Shown: piece after piece, positions 15,849 to 28,210 of the stretch
Position numbering within the stretch: the stretch's first letter is position 1
Layout: the number at the start of each line of letters is the position of its first letter
Assembly: GCF_022760955.1 (NCBI RefSeq)
Contig: NZ_JAKTNU010000004.1
Span: 51,894 to 115,893, forward strand
Length of the DNA stretch: 64,000 nucleotides
Source: Thermus neutrinimicus
GTDB lineage: Bacteria > Deinococcota > Deinococci > Deinococcales > Thermaceae
Reading direction: 5' to 3'
Notes under the pieces: model-generated
What the model was told of the DNA's origin: nothing
What the model saw: only the letters and a program-made list of their open reading frames with translations
Databases searched by the model: none
Program-made: the position numbers and the translations under genes

Positions 15849-16258
15849 GGCCGATGGTAAGGGTGCCCGGCCCTCAGGGTGAGGACCCGGTAAAGCTGCT
15901 CCATGAGCACCAAAAGGGCCAGCTCGTGCTGCAGGGTGAGGGGGGAAAGGGAAAGGAGGAGGTCGGCCCCCTCCCGTACCCCCTCAGGGTACCCCTCGGC
16001 ACCCCCCACCAAGAAGGCCACCCGTTCCCCCTCAAAGCGCCTCAGCTCCTCCAAAAGCCCCTCCGTGGTAAAAAGCCTGCCCCTTTCGTCCAGGACCACC
16101 TTGCGGTGGCCTGCCGCTCTGGGAAGGAGGTCCTGGGCCTCCTTGACGAAGTGGACCTCGAGGGGAGCGTATCTCCGGATGCGCAGGGCATACTCCTCCA
16201 CCCCGAGCCGGGCGTAGGCCAGCCTGGGTTTGCCCACCGCCACCACCCTAAGGCGCAC
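15845..16258 (-). CDS. rlmH: 23S rRNA pseudouridine-1915 N3-methyltransferase RlmH
   Basis: Methylates the pseudouridine at position 1915 in helix 69 of 23S rRNA. The 137-aa protein is a minimal SPOUT methyltransferase. It has the VGKPRLAYARLGVEEYALRIRRY start, the LDERGRLFTTEGLLEEL segment, the knot motif FLVGGAEGYPEGV, and a C-terminal LTLQHELALLVLMEQLYRVLTLRAGHPYH-type region. The start is a GTG at 16258 preceded by AGGATGG. An ATG a few bases upstream is in another frame. Confidence 0.93.
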   Translation of the reverse strand: MRLRVVAVGKPRLAYARLGVEEYALRIRRYAPLEVHFVKEAQDLLPRAAGHRKVVLDERGRLFTTEGLLEELRRFEGERVAFLVGGAEGYPEGVREGADLLLSLSPLTLQHELALLVLMEQLYRVLTLRAGHPYHRP

Positions 16259-16271
16259 GCCACCATCCTAA

Positions 16272-17495
<1,224 letters not shown>

Positions 17496-17505
17496 GGAGG
17501 TCCCC

Positions 17506-18480
<975 letters not shown>

Positions 18481-18481
18481 T

Positions 18482-18691
18482 ATGCCCAAGGAACTCATTT
18501 TCCCGGTGGAGGAAGCGGAAGACGGGGGCTACGTGGCCAGGGCCTTGGGGGAAGCCATCCTCACTCAGGGAGAAGCCTGGGGGGAGCTAAGGGAGAGGGT
18601 GCGGGACGCGGTGCGCTGCCACTACCCCGAAGGAGAAGCCCCCGGGGGCATCCGCTCGCATTTCGTCCGGGAGGAGGTTCTGGCTCCGTGA
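18482..18691 (+). CDS. HicB-like antitoxin-type protein
   Basis: A 69-aa protein with the partial RNase H-like HicB fold: IFPVEEAEDGGYVARALG, then the helix EAWGELRERVRDAVRCHY. It lacks a C-terminal DNA-binding helix-turn-helix. It begins one base after the E1beta stop and overlaps the next gene as GTGA. Small proteins of this kind are sometimes mislabelled as dehydrogenase subunits because of this position; nothing in the sequence supports an E1 role. Antitoxin function is inferred. Confidence 0.72.
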   Translation: MPKELIFPVEEAEDGGYVARALGEAILTQGEAWGELRERVRDAVRCHYPEGEAPGGIRSHFVREEVLAP

Positions 18692-18933
18692 AACTTCCCT
18701 GGGATCTCCATGGGGAGGATCTGGCAAAACGTTGGTCCCACCTGGGGTATCAGGTGGTGCGCCAGAGGGGAAGCCCCATTCGCCTTACCTGGAACGGAGG
18801 AGGCCGGGAAGACCATCTTCCCATCCCCCGCCACCATCCCCTGAAGCTGGATACCCTGCCGGGGATTTTACGGGAAACCGCGGAGGCCCAAAACCTCACC
18901 CGGGAGGAGCTTCTTAAGCTTTTAGACCTGTAA
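18688..18933 (+). CDS. HicA-like toxin-type protein lacking the usual histidine
   Basis: An 81-aa HicA-like protein, GTG start, overlapping the HicB-like stop by 4 bases. The double-stranded RNA-binding-like fold is suggested by LAKRWSHLGYQVVRQRGS, then HLPIPRHHPLKLDTL and a C-terminal helix. Where HicA toxins carry the catalytic His after Gly-Ser, this protein has Pro30 (RGSPIRL). It may therefore be inactive as an RNase. The pair sits inside the dehydrogenase operon between E1beta and E2, and the E2 gene begins 8 bases downstream with its own AAGGAGG. Confidence 0.7.
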   Translation: MKLPWDLHGEDLAKRWSHLGYQVVRQRGSPIRLTWNGGGREDHLPIPRHHPLKLDTLPGILRETAEAQNLTREELLKLLDL

Positions 18934-18941
18934 GGAGGCCT

Positions 18942-20339
18942 ATGCCCAAGGAAATCCTCATGCCCGAACTGGCGGAAAGCGTGGTGGAAGGCGAGATCCT
19001 GAAGTGGCTGGTGGAGGAAGGGGACTATCTCAAAAAGGACCAGCCCTTCGTGGAGGTGATGACCGACAAGGTCACCGTGGAGCTCCCCTCCCCCTATGAG
19101 GGCGTGCTCCTGAAGAAGCTGGTCAAGGAGGGGGAGGTGGTCAAGGTCCACGCCCCCATCGCCCTCCTGGCGGAGCCCGGGGAGGCGGTGGCTGGGGTGA
19201 AGGAGGTCCAAGGGGTAAAGGGGGAGGCTCCGCCCGTGCAAGCGGAGGAGGAACGCTCCATCGTGGAGCCCGGGCTTCCCCCGCAGGAGGAAAAGGAGGA
19301 CCTCTCCCTCTTCAAACCGGACACCACCCAGGTGGCGGTGAAGAACCCCTTCCTGACCGGTCAAGCGGAGCAGGCCCCCAGGGAAAGCCAGGCTCCAGGC
19401 CGCATCCTGGCGGTGCCCGCCGCCCGGAGGCTGGCCCGGGAGCTGGGGATTCCCCTCGAGGCCATCCCCGGCTCCGGCCCCCTGGGCCGCATCCGGGTGG
19501 AGGACGTGCGGGCCTATGCGGAAAGGCTTAAGGCCCAAGCGGCGCCTGAGCCGGAAGCCCCCACGGAGGCCCCAGCACCCCTTCCCTCAAGCTTCCCTCC
19601 CCCGCCCCGCTACACCCCTCCCAAGGGCTACGAGGGACTGGAGGAACGCATCCCCCTAAGGGGCATCCGCCGCACCATCGCCCAGGGGCTTTGGCAGAGC
19701 CACCTCTACACGGTGCGCACCCTGAACGTGGACGAGGCCGACCTCACGGAGCTGGTGGCCCTTAGGGAGCGCCTGAAGCCCGAGGCCGAGCGCCAGGGGG
19801 TGAGGCTCACCTACCTCCCCTTCATCTTCAAGGCGGTGGTGCGGGCCTTGAAGAAGTACCCCATGCTGAACGCCAGCCTGGACGAGGAGCGTCAGGAAAT
19901 CGTCTACAAGCGCTACTACCACCTGGGCCTGGCGGTGGCCACGGAAAGGGGGCTCATCGTACCCGTGGTGCGGGACGTGGACCGCAAAAACATCCTGGAG
20001 CTGGCCAAGGAGATCGCCGAGCTCTCCGCCAAGGCCCGGGAAGGAAGGCTCTCCCCCGAGGAGGTCACGGGTTCCACCTTCACCGTCACCAACATCGGCT
20101 CCGTGGGGGCCCTCATGAGCTTCCCCATCATCAACGTTCCCGAGGCCGCCATCTTGGGGGTGCACTCCATCCGGAAGCGGCCCTGGGTGATGCCGGATGG
20201 CTCCATCCAGGCAAGGGACATCATGTACCTCTCCCTTTCCTTTGACCACCGCCTGGTGGATGGGGCGGAGGCGGCCTCCTTCACCCGGGAGGTGATCCGG
20301 CTTTTGGAAAACCCCGACCTGCTCCTTCTGGAAATGTAG
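18942..20339 (+). CDS. bkdB: Branched-chain 2-oxoacid dehydrogenase E2, dihydrolipoyl acyltransferase
   Basis: A 465-aa E2 that carries acyl groups on lipoyl-lysine and transfers them to CoA. The domains are a lipoyl domain (1-78, with the TDKVT lysine near residue 44), a linker, a subunit-binding domain near 147-185 (VPAARRLARELGIPLEAI), an Ala/Pro linker, and a catalytic domain with the FDHRLVDGAEAASF motif near residue 430. The SD AAGGAGG precedes the ATG. The lipoyl groups are probably supplied by LipA and LipB, encoded at 25679-27308. Confidence 0.93.
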   Translation: MPKEILMPELAESVVEGEILKWLVEEGDYLKKDQPFVEVMTDKVTVELPSPYEGVLLKKLVKEGEVVKVHAPIALLAEPGEAVAGVKEVQGVKGEAPPVQAEEERSIVEPGLPPQEEKEDLSLFKPDTTQVAVKNPFLTGQAEQAPRESQAPGRILAVPAARRLARELGIPLEAIPGSGPLGRIRVEDVRAYAERLKAQAAPEPEAPTEAPAPLPSSFPPPPRYTPPKGYEGLEERIPLRGIRRTIAQGLWQSHLYTVRTLNVDEADLTELVALRERLKPEAERQGVRLTYLPFIFKAVVRALKKYPMLNASLDEERQEIVYKRYYHLGLAVATERGLIVPVVRDVDRKNILELAKEIAELSAKAREGRLSPEEVTGSTFTVTNIGSVGALMSFPIINVPEAAILGVHSIRKRPWVMPDGSIQARDIMYLSLSFDHRLVDGAEAASFTREVIRLLENPDLLLLEM

Positions 20340-20349
20340 GATGGAGGCC

Positions 20350-21735
20350 ATGAAGACCTACGATCTCATCGTGATCGGCACCGGGCCTGGAGGCTACCAC
20401 GCCGCCATCCGGGGCGCCCAGCTGGGGCTAAAGGTTTTGGCAGTGGAGGCCGGCGAGGTGGGGGGCGTGTGCCTGAACGTGGGGTGCATTCCCACCAAGG
20501 CGCTTTTGCACGCCGCGGAAACCCTTCACCACCTGCAGGTGGCCGAGGGGTTTGGCCTAAGGGCCAGGCCCGAGCTGGACTTTGGGAAGCTGGGTGCCTG
20601 GCGGGATGGGGTGGTGAAGAAGCTCACCGGGGGTGTGGCCGGGCTTCTAAAGGGCAACAAGGTGGAGCTCTTAAGGGGCTTCGCCCGCCTCAAGGGCCCC
20701 AAGGAGGTGGAGGTAAACGGGGAAACCTACGGGGCGAAAAGCCTCATCCTGGCCACGGGAAGCGAGCCCACGCCCCTAAAGGGCTTTCCCTTTGGGGAGG
20801 ACGTGTGGGATTCCACCCGGGCCCTAAGGGTGGAAGAGGGCATCCCCAAACGCCTTTTGGTGATCGGGGGTGGGGCGGTGGGATTGGAGCTGGGCCAGAT
20901 CTACCGCCGCCTGGGCGCGGAGGTGACCCTGATCGAATACATGCCGGAGATCCTCCCCGCAGGGGATAGGGAAACCGCCGCCCTTCTGCGCAAGGCCTTG
21001 GAGAAGGAAGGCCTCCGGGTGCGCACCGGCACCAAGGCGGTGGGCTACGAGAAGAAGGGGGATGGCCTCCACGTGCTCCTGGAGCCCGCCCAGGGAGGAA
21101 ACCCGGAAGAGATCGTGGTGGATAAAATCCTGGTGGCGGTGGGCCGCAAGCCCCGCACGGAGGGGCTCGGCCTGGAAAAGGCCGGGGTGAAGGTGGACGA
21201 AAGGGGCTTCATCCAGGTGAACGCCCGCATGGAAACCTCGGCCCCCGGGGTATACGCCATCGGGGACGTGGCCAGGCCTCCCCTCCTGGCCCACAAGGCC
21301 ATGAAGGAGGGGCTGGTGGCCGCGGAGAACGCCGCCGGCAAGAACGCCCTCTTCGACTCCCAGGTGCCCAGCGTGGTCTACACCGGCCCCGAATGGGCCG
21401 GGGTAGGGCTCACGGAGGAGGAGGCCAGGAAGGCGGGCTATAAGGTCAAGGTGGGGAAGTTTCCCCTTTCCGCCAGCGGCCGGGCCCTTACCTTGGGGGG
21501 GGCGGAGGGCCTCATCAAGGTGGTGGGGGATGAGGAAACCGACCTCCTCCTTGGGGTCTTTATGGTGGGACCCCAGGCGGGGGAGCTCATCGCCGAGGCC
21601 ACCTTGGCCCTGGAGATGGGGGCCACGGTGTCCGACCTGGGCCTCACGATCCACCCCCACCCCACCCTCTCCGAAAGCCTCATGGAGGCGGCGGAGGCCT
21701 TCCACAGGCAGGCCATCCACATCCTAAACCGCTAG
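20350..21735 (+). CDS. lpdA: Dihydrolipoyl dehydrogenase (E3)
   Basis: FAD enzyme that reoxidises dihydrolipoyl groups with NAD+. The 461-aa protein has an N-terminal FAD motif (IVIGTGPGGYHAAI), the redox disulfide GGVCLNVGCIPTK, a central NAD motif (LLVIGGGAVGLELG), and the C-terminal HPHPTLSESLMEA segment with the active-site His-Glu pair. I prefer the ATG at 20350 (MKTYDLIVIG), which matches the usual N-terminus. An ATG at 20341 adds three residues. The TAG stop overlaps the azlD stop on the other strand within CTAG. Confidence 0.94.
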   Translation: MKTYDLIVIGTGPGGYHAAIRGAQLGLKVLAVEAGEVGGVCLNVGCIPTKALLHAAETLHHLQVAEGFGLRARPELDFGKLGAWRDGVVKKLTGGVAGLLKGNKVELLRGFARLKGPKEVEVNGETYGAKSLILATGSEPTPLKGFPFGEDVWDSTRALRVEEGIPKRLLVIGGGAVGLELGQIYRRLGAEVTLIEYMPEILPAGDRETAALLRKALEKEGLRVRTGTKAVGYEKKGDGLHVLLEPAQGGNPEEIVVDKILVAVGRKPRTEGLGLEKAGVKVDERGFIQVNARMETSAPGVYAIGDVARPPLLAHKAMKEGLVAAENAAGKNALFDSQVPSVVYTGPEWAGVGLTEEEARKAGYKVKVGKFPLSASGRALTLGGAEGLIKVVGDEETDLLLGVFMVGPQAGELIAEATLALEMGATVSDLGLTIHPHPTLSESLMEAAEAFHRQAIHILNR

Positions 21736-22004
21736 AGGAAGCCTAGAAGCCCGTAAAGGCCCGCCCCCAGGAAGACGGACACGCCCAGGTTCCCCGTAAG
21801 CCGGGCTCCCAGGAAGGTGCCCAGGAGGGCCAAGGCGGCGCGGAGCCACTCGGAAGAAGGCGGCGGGCTGAAGGCGGAAACCAGGAAAAGGGCCACCACC
21901 AAGGCCGGCCCTGCCTGGCCCGCCTTCAGACTCCGTTCCGCCCGCCAAGGCAAAAAGCGGAGGAAAAAGGTGCCTAGGGCCAGGAGGAAAAGGGCCAGGG
22001 TCAT
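21732..22004 (-). CDS. azlD: Branched-chain amino acid exporter small subunit AzlD
   Basis: A 90-aa membrane protein with three or four hydrophobic helices and the TFFLRFLPWRAERSL start of the AzlD family. With AzlC it forms an exporter for branched-chain amino acids. The start overlaps the azlC stop as ATGA, indicating translational coupling. Position next to the branched-chain dehydrogenase operon fits a role in BCAA balance. Confidence 0.85.
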   Translation of the reverse strand: MTLALFLLALGTFFLRFLPWRAERSLKAGQAGPALVVALFLVSAFSPPPSSEWLRAALALLGTFLGARLTGNLGVSVFLGAGLYGLLGFL

Positions 22005-22639
22005 GGCCGCCTCCTTTCCCCAAAAAGCCCGATGCCTCCCGCCAAGAAAAGGCCCCAGGCCGTTTGGCCCAACATGTGGAAGGCCAGGGCTATCCCACCC
22101 GCCAGGAGGGCTACCGGATTCCTTAAGTGGGGAAGGGCCAGGAGGAGGAAAAGGGCAGGAAGGGCGAAGGAAAGGGCCTCCCCCAGGCGGGGCCAGGCCA
22201 ATAGCCCTTTCGCCCCCAAGGCCCCCAAGGCGGTGCCCAGGTTCCAGGAAAGATAGGCGCCTAGGCCCAGGCCCAGGAAGAAGCCCCGCCTTTTTTCTGG
22301 AGAAAGACCGGGAAGTGCCCTCAAGGCCAGGGCAAAGACCTCGTCGGTGAGGAGGAAGGCCTCTAAGGGACCCCCTTTTAGGTAGGGCCTCAGGGCCGGG
22401 CCGTAGAAGGCGTGGCGCAGGTTGAGGAGGAGGCCCAAGGTGGCCGCCAAGAGGGGCGGTACCCCTTGGGCCATAAGCCCCACCAGAGCAAACTGGCTGG
22501 CCCCGGCGAAGACCAGGAGGGAGGTGAACTGGATCCAAAGGTAGCCAAGCCCCGCCTGGGCTCCCAGGGCGCCAAAGGCCACGGCCACGGGAAAGTAGCC
22601 CAGGGCTATGGGCCAAGCGGCTTCAAGGCCCTGTTTCAC
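22001..22639 (-). CDS. azlC: Branched-chain amino acid exporter large subunit AzlC
   Basis: A 212-aa membrane protein with five to six helices and the AzlC segments ALGYFPVAVAFGALGAQAGL, FAGASQFALVGLMAQG and NLRHAFYG. I chose the GTG at 22639, which has a perfect AGGAGG five bases upstream and overlaps the regulator stop as GTGA. An ATG at 22681 would overlap the upstream gene more deeply and lacks a ribosome site. It is co-transcribed with the fusion regulator upstream and azlD downstream. Confidence 0.88.
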   Translation of the reverse strand: MKQGLEAAWPIALGYFPVAVAFGALGAQAGLGYLWIQFTSLLVFAGASQFALVGLMAQGVPPLLAATLGLLLNLRHAFYGPALRPYLKGGPLEAFLLTDEVFALALRALPGLSPEKRRGFFLGLGLGAYLSWNLGTALGALGAKGLLAWPRLGEALSFALPALFLLLALPHLRNPVALLAGGIALAFHMLGQTAWGLFLAGGIGLFGERRRP

Positions 22640-24351
22640 TTTGGCCTCCTGAAGAGGAAAAGGTGGGTTCCACCATCCCATGGCCCCCTACCGTGGGTGG
22701 CGAAAAGACGGAAGTGGTGTTCCAACTCAAAGCCCACGGACAAGGCCAGCTCAAGAAAGCGATCAGCAGAGGTCTTGGTCTCCACTTCGTAATCCAAACC
22801 CGCCAGCAAGGCCTGCATCTCTAGGCTCGCAAAAGAAGCAAGGGGGTTGGATTGGGCCAAAAGACCTTGTAAAGCCTCCTCCGCTACACCTCTGAGCCCC
22901 TTGCTCTTCCCTTGCAGAGCCAAAAGGCGTAAGGCCCACAGGGCCTCGGGGTCCTCCAGGGGGAAGGGAACCAGGTAGGCGGTGTGGTGGAGAACCAGGT
23001 TCCGGATCCGTTCTTCCCGGGTAGCAAAGGAACTCAAAAACTCGTCCGCTACCGCCAGCATCCCCCCAGGGTTTAGGAGCTGATAGGCTCTATCCAGGAA
23101 GGCCCAAGTGGACATGTGGTGGCTAGCCCCCACGGAAACGATCAGGGGAAAGCTTTCCCTCGCATCCAGCAACAGGAAGTCCTTGGGCAAAACCTTGATT
23201 CCCGGAAGCATATGGGCCAATGCCCGCCTCGAGGCCAAGCTGGGTTCCACCGCCACAGGCTTCAACTGAGGTAAGAGCTCCAAAAGCAACCGGAGATGGT
23301 GGCCAGGGCCAGTGCCCACATCCAAAAATCTTTCCCTCCCTAAGCCTGCAGCATCCAACCCATAGGCTAGAAAAAGGACCTGTCTAGCGTATCCAGGGTG
23401 CAAGAGCTCTACCTGAGCATAGAGATCAACCCCTATGCGGCTTTCCCAACCGCTTTCGTCCACGGAGCCGGAAAGGGGTTGCGGGGTATCCATGAGAAGG
23501 GGTGCTGGATCGGCCACCTCACCCCTAAGGAGCAACCCCTCCCAGGCCAGCGCCCGTAAGAGCAGGCTGGGGCTTTCCCGGTAGGATCTCAGTTCTGCCT
23601 CAGAGGCATGGAGAAGGGCAAAGGCCTCCCCCAAGACCCCTTGGCCCGTAAGCCGCGGCAAAGGTGTAAGAGGTAGGCTGAAGAGATAGGTGCGGTTTCC
23701 GCTCCAACGGACGAAAACCCCTTCTTGCAACCCCGGTGCAAGCCACCGACCTTCCAGGGCCAATCCGCCCACCCCCAGGCTCACTTCCCGTAGGGCCAGT
23801 AAGGCCTTCTCCTCGCCGCCAACCTCACCCCTAGGCCAGGCAACCGGGGGATAGTGGAGAAAAACCAAGAGGCTCGCGCCCTCCACGGTGGCATACAAAT
23901 GGGGCTCATCGCCCGGGAAAACCACCTCCTCTCCTGGAGCCACCTCTTTTCCTGGGGGTGGTCCCACCCTCGCCCTTCCCCTCAGGCCAATCACCCGCTC
24001 CCGAAGCCCAGCCTCGTGGGCTCCCGCGTGGCGGAGGGAGTTCGGGTAAAGATCCATGCGGTAGACTTCCATGAGCCCGCCCCCTGGCTCCCGGGTTCGT
24101 TCAATAAGTTGAACTACCACCCCCTCCTCCGCTACGGGCTGGGTCTGAACCAGATCGCTGAAAGGCACCTCCAAAGCTTGGGCCAAAGCCCAGAGTGTGG
24201 CAAGTGTAGGGTTGGCTTTCCCTGATTCCAACGCATAGATCAACGATCTCGCCACTCCTGCCTTAGCCGCCAAGCCCGATAGGGTAAGCCCCTTGGCCTG
24301 TCGCAACCGGCGAAGGTTATGTCCTACATAATAGGCTATGCTGTCTTCCAT
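22636..24351 (-). CDS. XRE regulator-cupin-methyltransferase fusion
   Basis: A 571-aa fusion. Residues 8-62 are an XRE helix-turn-helix (GLTLSGLAAKAGVARSLIYALES). Residues about 100-170 form a cupin-like sensor domain (HEAGLRERVIGLRGRARVG, then FPGDEPHLYA). Residues 180-330 match nothing I recognise. Residues 340-440 are a class I SAM methyltransferase, with motif I FLDVGTGPGHHLRLL and acidic Glu369. The XRE-cupin half is a common amino-acid-responsive repressor form; the methyltransferase half is unusual. It is coupled to azlC by a GTGA overlap and probably controls export. Codon use is less GC-biased than its neighbours, hinting at transfer. The start at 24351 is set by a strong promoter. 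Confidence 0.82.
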   Translation of the reverse strand: MEDSIAYYVGHNLRRLRQAKGLTLSGLAAKAGVARSLIYALESGKANPTLATLWALAQALEVPFSDLVQTQPVAEEGVVVQLIERTREPGGGLMEVYRMDLYPNSLRHAGAHEAGLRERVIGLRGRARVGPPPGKEVAPGEEVVFPGDEPHLYATVEGASLLVFLHYPPVAWPRGEVGGEEKALLALREVSLGVGGLALEGRWLAPGLQEGVFVRWSGNRTYLFSLPLTPLPRLTGQGVLGEAFALLHASEAELRSYRESPSLLLRALAWEGLLLRGEVADPAPLLMDTPQPLSGSVDESGWESRIGVDLYAQVELLHPGYARQVLFLAYGLDAAGLGRERFLDVGTGPGHHLRLLLELLPQLKPVAVEPSLASRRALAHMLPGIKVLPKDFLLLDARESFPLIVSVGASHHMSTWAFLDRAYQLLNPGGMLAVADEFLSSFATREERIRNLVLHHTAYLVPFPLEDPEALWALRLLALQGKSKGLRGVAEEALQGLLAQSNPLASFASLEMQALLAGLDYEVETKTSADRFLELALSVGFELEHHFRLFATHGRGPWDGGTHLFLFRRPK

Positions 24352-24358
24352 AAAGTAC

Positions 24359-24387
24359 ATTGTAGGATAGCCCCACCCCCAAGTCAA
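24359..24387 (-). promoter_or_regulatory. Strong leaderless promoter of the fusion regulator-azlCD operon
   Basis: TTGACT (24382-24387), a 17-base spacer, and TACAAT (24359-24364) form one of the best matches to the vegetative promoter consensus in the window. The -10 box ends 7 bases before the ATG at 24351, so the transcript should be leaderless. Confidence 0.75.
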
Positions 24388-24428
24388 GCCCAAAGGTGGA
24401 CCTTACCTAAAAAAGGGAACCAAAACCC

Positions 24429-25301
24429 CTATCGGATCTCCACCCCGCCTAAGCCCTCCAGAAGCCTCAAGGCCTCCACGTGGTCGGCCTCCGGGCCCAG
24501 CTCCCTCTTGGCCATCTCGTACACCTCCCGGGTGAGGCGAAGGAGGGGGCTTGGGGCCTTTTCCCCGTCCAAAACCCCCATGGCGATCCCCAAATCCTTC
24601 ACCAAAAGGCCCAGGGCGAAGGTCTTGGGGAAGGCCCGGGTGAGAACCCTTTGGGGAATCAGGTTCTCCGTGGCGTTGGAGCGGCCGCTGGAGGCGTTGA
24701 TGGCCTCGAGGGCCTTCTCCGCGGAAACCCCCTGCCGCACCAGGGCCACCAACCCTTCCCCAGCCGCCCAGAGGTTCACCGCCAAAAGGGCGTTGTTGAT
24801 GGCCTTTACCGCATGCCCCGCCCCCACGGGCCCCACGTGGACCACCTTGGCGGCATAGGCCAGGTAGGGTTTCACCCGCTCCACCGCCTCGAGGGGCCCC
24901 CCCATCATCACCGTGAGGGTGCCCTTTTCCGCCCCCGCGGTCCCCCCGGAAACCGGGGCATCCAGGTAAACCACGCCCTTTTCCAAAAGGCGCTCCGCCA
25001 GCTTGCGGCTTCCCTCGGGCTCCCCGCTGGTGGCGTCCACCCAGTAGGTGCCAGGCCTCAGGTGGGGCCAAAGGGCCTCCGCCACCTCCCCCACCTCCTT
25101 GGTGGTGGGCAGACAGGTGAAGAGCACCCGCGCCCCCGCCACCTCCTCCAGGGGCACGGCCCTGGAGCCAAACTCCTCCTGGTGCTTTAAGGCCTTGGCG
25201 AAGGTGCGGTTCCAGACCAGGGTGGGAAACCTTTTGGCCAGATGACCGGCCATGGGGTAACCCATGGCCCCAAGACCGAGGAAGGCCACCTTCTCGTCCA
25301 T
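24429..25301 (-). CDS. mmsB: 3-hydroxyisobutyrate dehydrogenase family protein
   Basis: A 290-aa NAD(P)-dependent beta-hydroxyacid dehydrogenase. The Rossmann motif [16 protein letters not shown] (7-22) is followed by [13 protein letters not shown] and the catalytic-lysine segment [14 protein letters not shown]. In valine breakdown it oxidises 3-hydroxyisobutyrate, which fits the adjacent branched-chain dehydrogenase. Tartronate semialdehyde or another short hydroxyacid is a possible substrate. Start ATG at 25301, 9 bases after the DUF3054 gene. Confidence 0.87.
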   Translation of the reverse strand: MDEKVAFLGLGAMGYPMAGHLAKRFPTLVWNRTFAKALKHQEEFGSRAVPLEEVAGARVLFTCLPTTKEVGEVAEALWPHLRPGTYWVDATSGEPEGSRKLAERLLEKGVVYLDAPVSGGTAGAEKGTLTVMMGGPLEAVERVKPYLAYAAKVVHVGPVGAGHAVKAINNALLAVNLWAAGEGLVALVRQGVSAEKALEAINASSGRSNATENLIPQRVLTRAFPKTFALGLLVKDLGIAMGVLDGEKAPSPLLRLTREVYEMAKRELGPEADHVEALRLLEGLGGVEIR

Positions 25302-25310
25302 GCTCCCTTT

Positions 25311-25678
25311 TTACCAGACCCCCAGAAGCCTGGCGAGGCCCCGGGAAAGGAGGAGGAAGAGGAGGCTAAAGGCCATGGCCACGCCCAGGAAGACGAAAAA
25401 CCCCACCCCAAACCCCCCGCCGAGGACCATCTGCCTAAGCCAAAGCCCCGCGGGAAAGGCAATGGCCCAGGTGAGGAGGAGGTTTCCCCACGAAGGCTGG
25501 CGGTAGGTGCCCAGGAAGGGGGCCAGGAGTAGCCAGACGAAAAGCACGGGGAGCAGGTTTCGGGCCAGACCCCCCAAGGTGAGGGGAAGCCCATGGGAGA
25601 GAAGCCCCACCCCGGCGAAGAGGAGGAGGGCCAAAAGGTCCAGGAGGAAAAGGGGCAGGGCGGCAGGGCGGCTTTTGC

Positions 25679-25682
<4 letters not shown>
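25311..25682 (-). CDS. DUF3054 membrane protein
   Basis: A 123-aa protein with four predicted membrane helices (about residues 8-30, 38-58, 64-84 and 90-118) and the [12 protein letters not shown] and [11 protein letters not shown] segments of DUF3054. No function is known. The start ATG overlaps the lipA stop as ATGA, so it travels with the lipoate genes. Confidence 0.75.
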
Positions 25683-27626
<1,944 letters not shown>

Positions 27627-27641
27627 GCCAGAAGGCGGGGA

Positions 27642-27659
27642 GGCTGGCCTTGGCCAGCC
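27642..27659 (+). terminator. Hairpin after the 63-aa gene
   Basis: Perfect arms GGCTGGCC and GGCCAGCC with a 2-base loop, just after the stop at 27626. There is no T-run, so termination strength is uncertain. Confidence 0.4.
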
Positions 27660-27707
27660 GGATGCCGCTATCCCCTCCCGCCGTGAGCCCTACCCCAGAA
27701 GGCTTAA

Positions 27708-27731
27708 GGACCCCCGGCCCTCCGGGGGTCC
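27708..27731 (-). terminator. Hairpin after rplI
   Basis: Perfect 10-base arms GGACCCCCGG and CCGGGGGTCC around CCCT, starting 27 bases beyond the rplI stop. On the minus strand only a weak TTAAG follows. It probably ends the rpsF-rplI operon. Confidence 0.55.
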
Positions 27732-27757
27732 ATGCCGCCTGCCGGGTCCCTCGGCCC

Positions 27758-28201
27758 CTACTGGGCCACCACGCTCACCTTCAAGGCGATGGGCACCTCG
27801 GGGTGGGGCTTGTAGGTGAGGGTGTACTCCCCCAACTCCTTGATGGGCCTTTCCAGCAACAGGCGCTTGGGGTCGATGGTGATGCCGTGCTGGCGGGAAA
27901 GGGCCTCGGCGATGTCCTTGGCGGTCACGGAGCCGTAGATCTTGGTCTCCCCCGCCCGCACCGGGATGGTGAGGGTGAGGTTCTCCAGGATCTCCTTAAG
28001 CCGCTCCGCCTCCGCCTTCCTTTCCGCCAGGCGCTTGGCCTGGGCGCGGATCTTGGCCTCGAGGGCCCTCAGGTTGCTCTCCGTGGCCAAGACCGCCAGG
28101 CCCCGGGGCAGGAGGTAGTTCCTGGCGTAACCGGGCTTCACGTTCACCACCTGGCCCACATCGCCCAGGTTCTCCAGGGGTTCCAGCAGGATGACCTTCA
28201 T
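27758..28201 (-). CDS. rplI: 50S ribosomal protein L9
   Basis: A 147-aa L9 with the two-domain form: an N-terminal rRNA-binding domain (MKVILLEPLENLGDVGQVV, then GYARNYLLPRGLA), a long connecting helix (residues 45-75), and a C-terminal domain. I chose the ATG at 28201, which has AGGGGG five bases upstream and gives the usual MKVILLE start. A GTG six bases earlier is possible. It is the last gene of rpsF-ssb-rpsR-rplI. Confidence 0.95.
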   Translation of the reverse strand: MKVILLEPLENLGDVGQVVNVKPGYARNYLLPRGLAVLATESNLRALEAKIRAQAKRLAERKAEAERLKEILENLTLTIPVRAGETKIYGSVTAKDIAEALSRQHGITIDPKRLLLERPIKELGEYTLTYKPHPEVPIALKVSVVAQ

Positions 28202-28210
28202 GTCCACCCC

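Noticed and set aside
18482..18691. Small gene as a dehydrogenase E1 subunit
   Set aside because: At 69 aa with a HicB-like pattern and no thiamine-binding motif, it cannot be an E1 subunit.
22001..22681. ATG at 22681 as the azlC start
   Set aside because: It would overlap the regulator by 46 bases and has no ribosome site; the GTG at 22639 has a perfect AGGAGG and a GTGA overlap.
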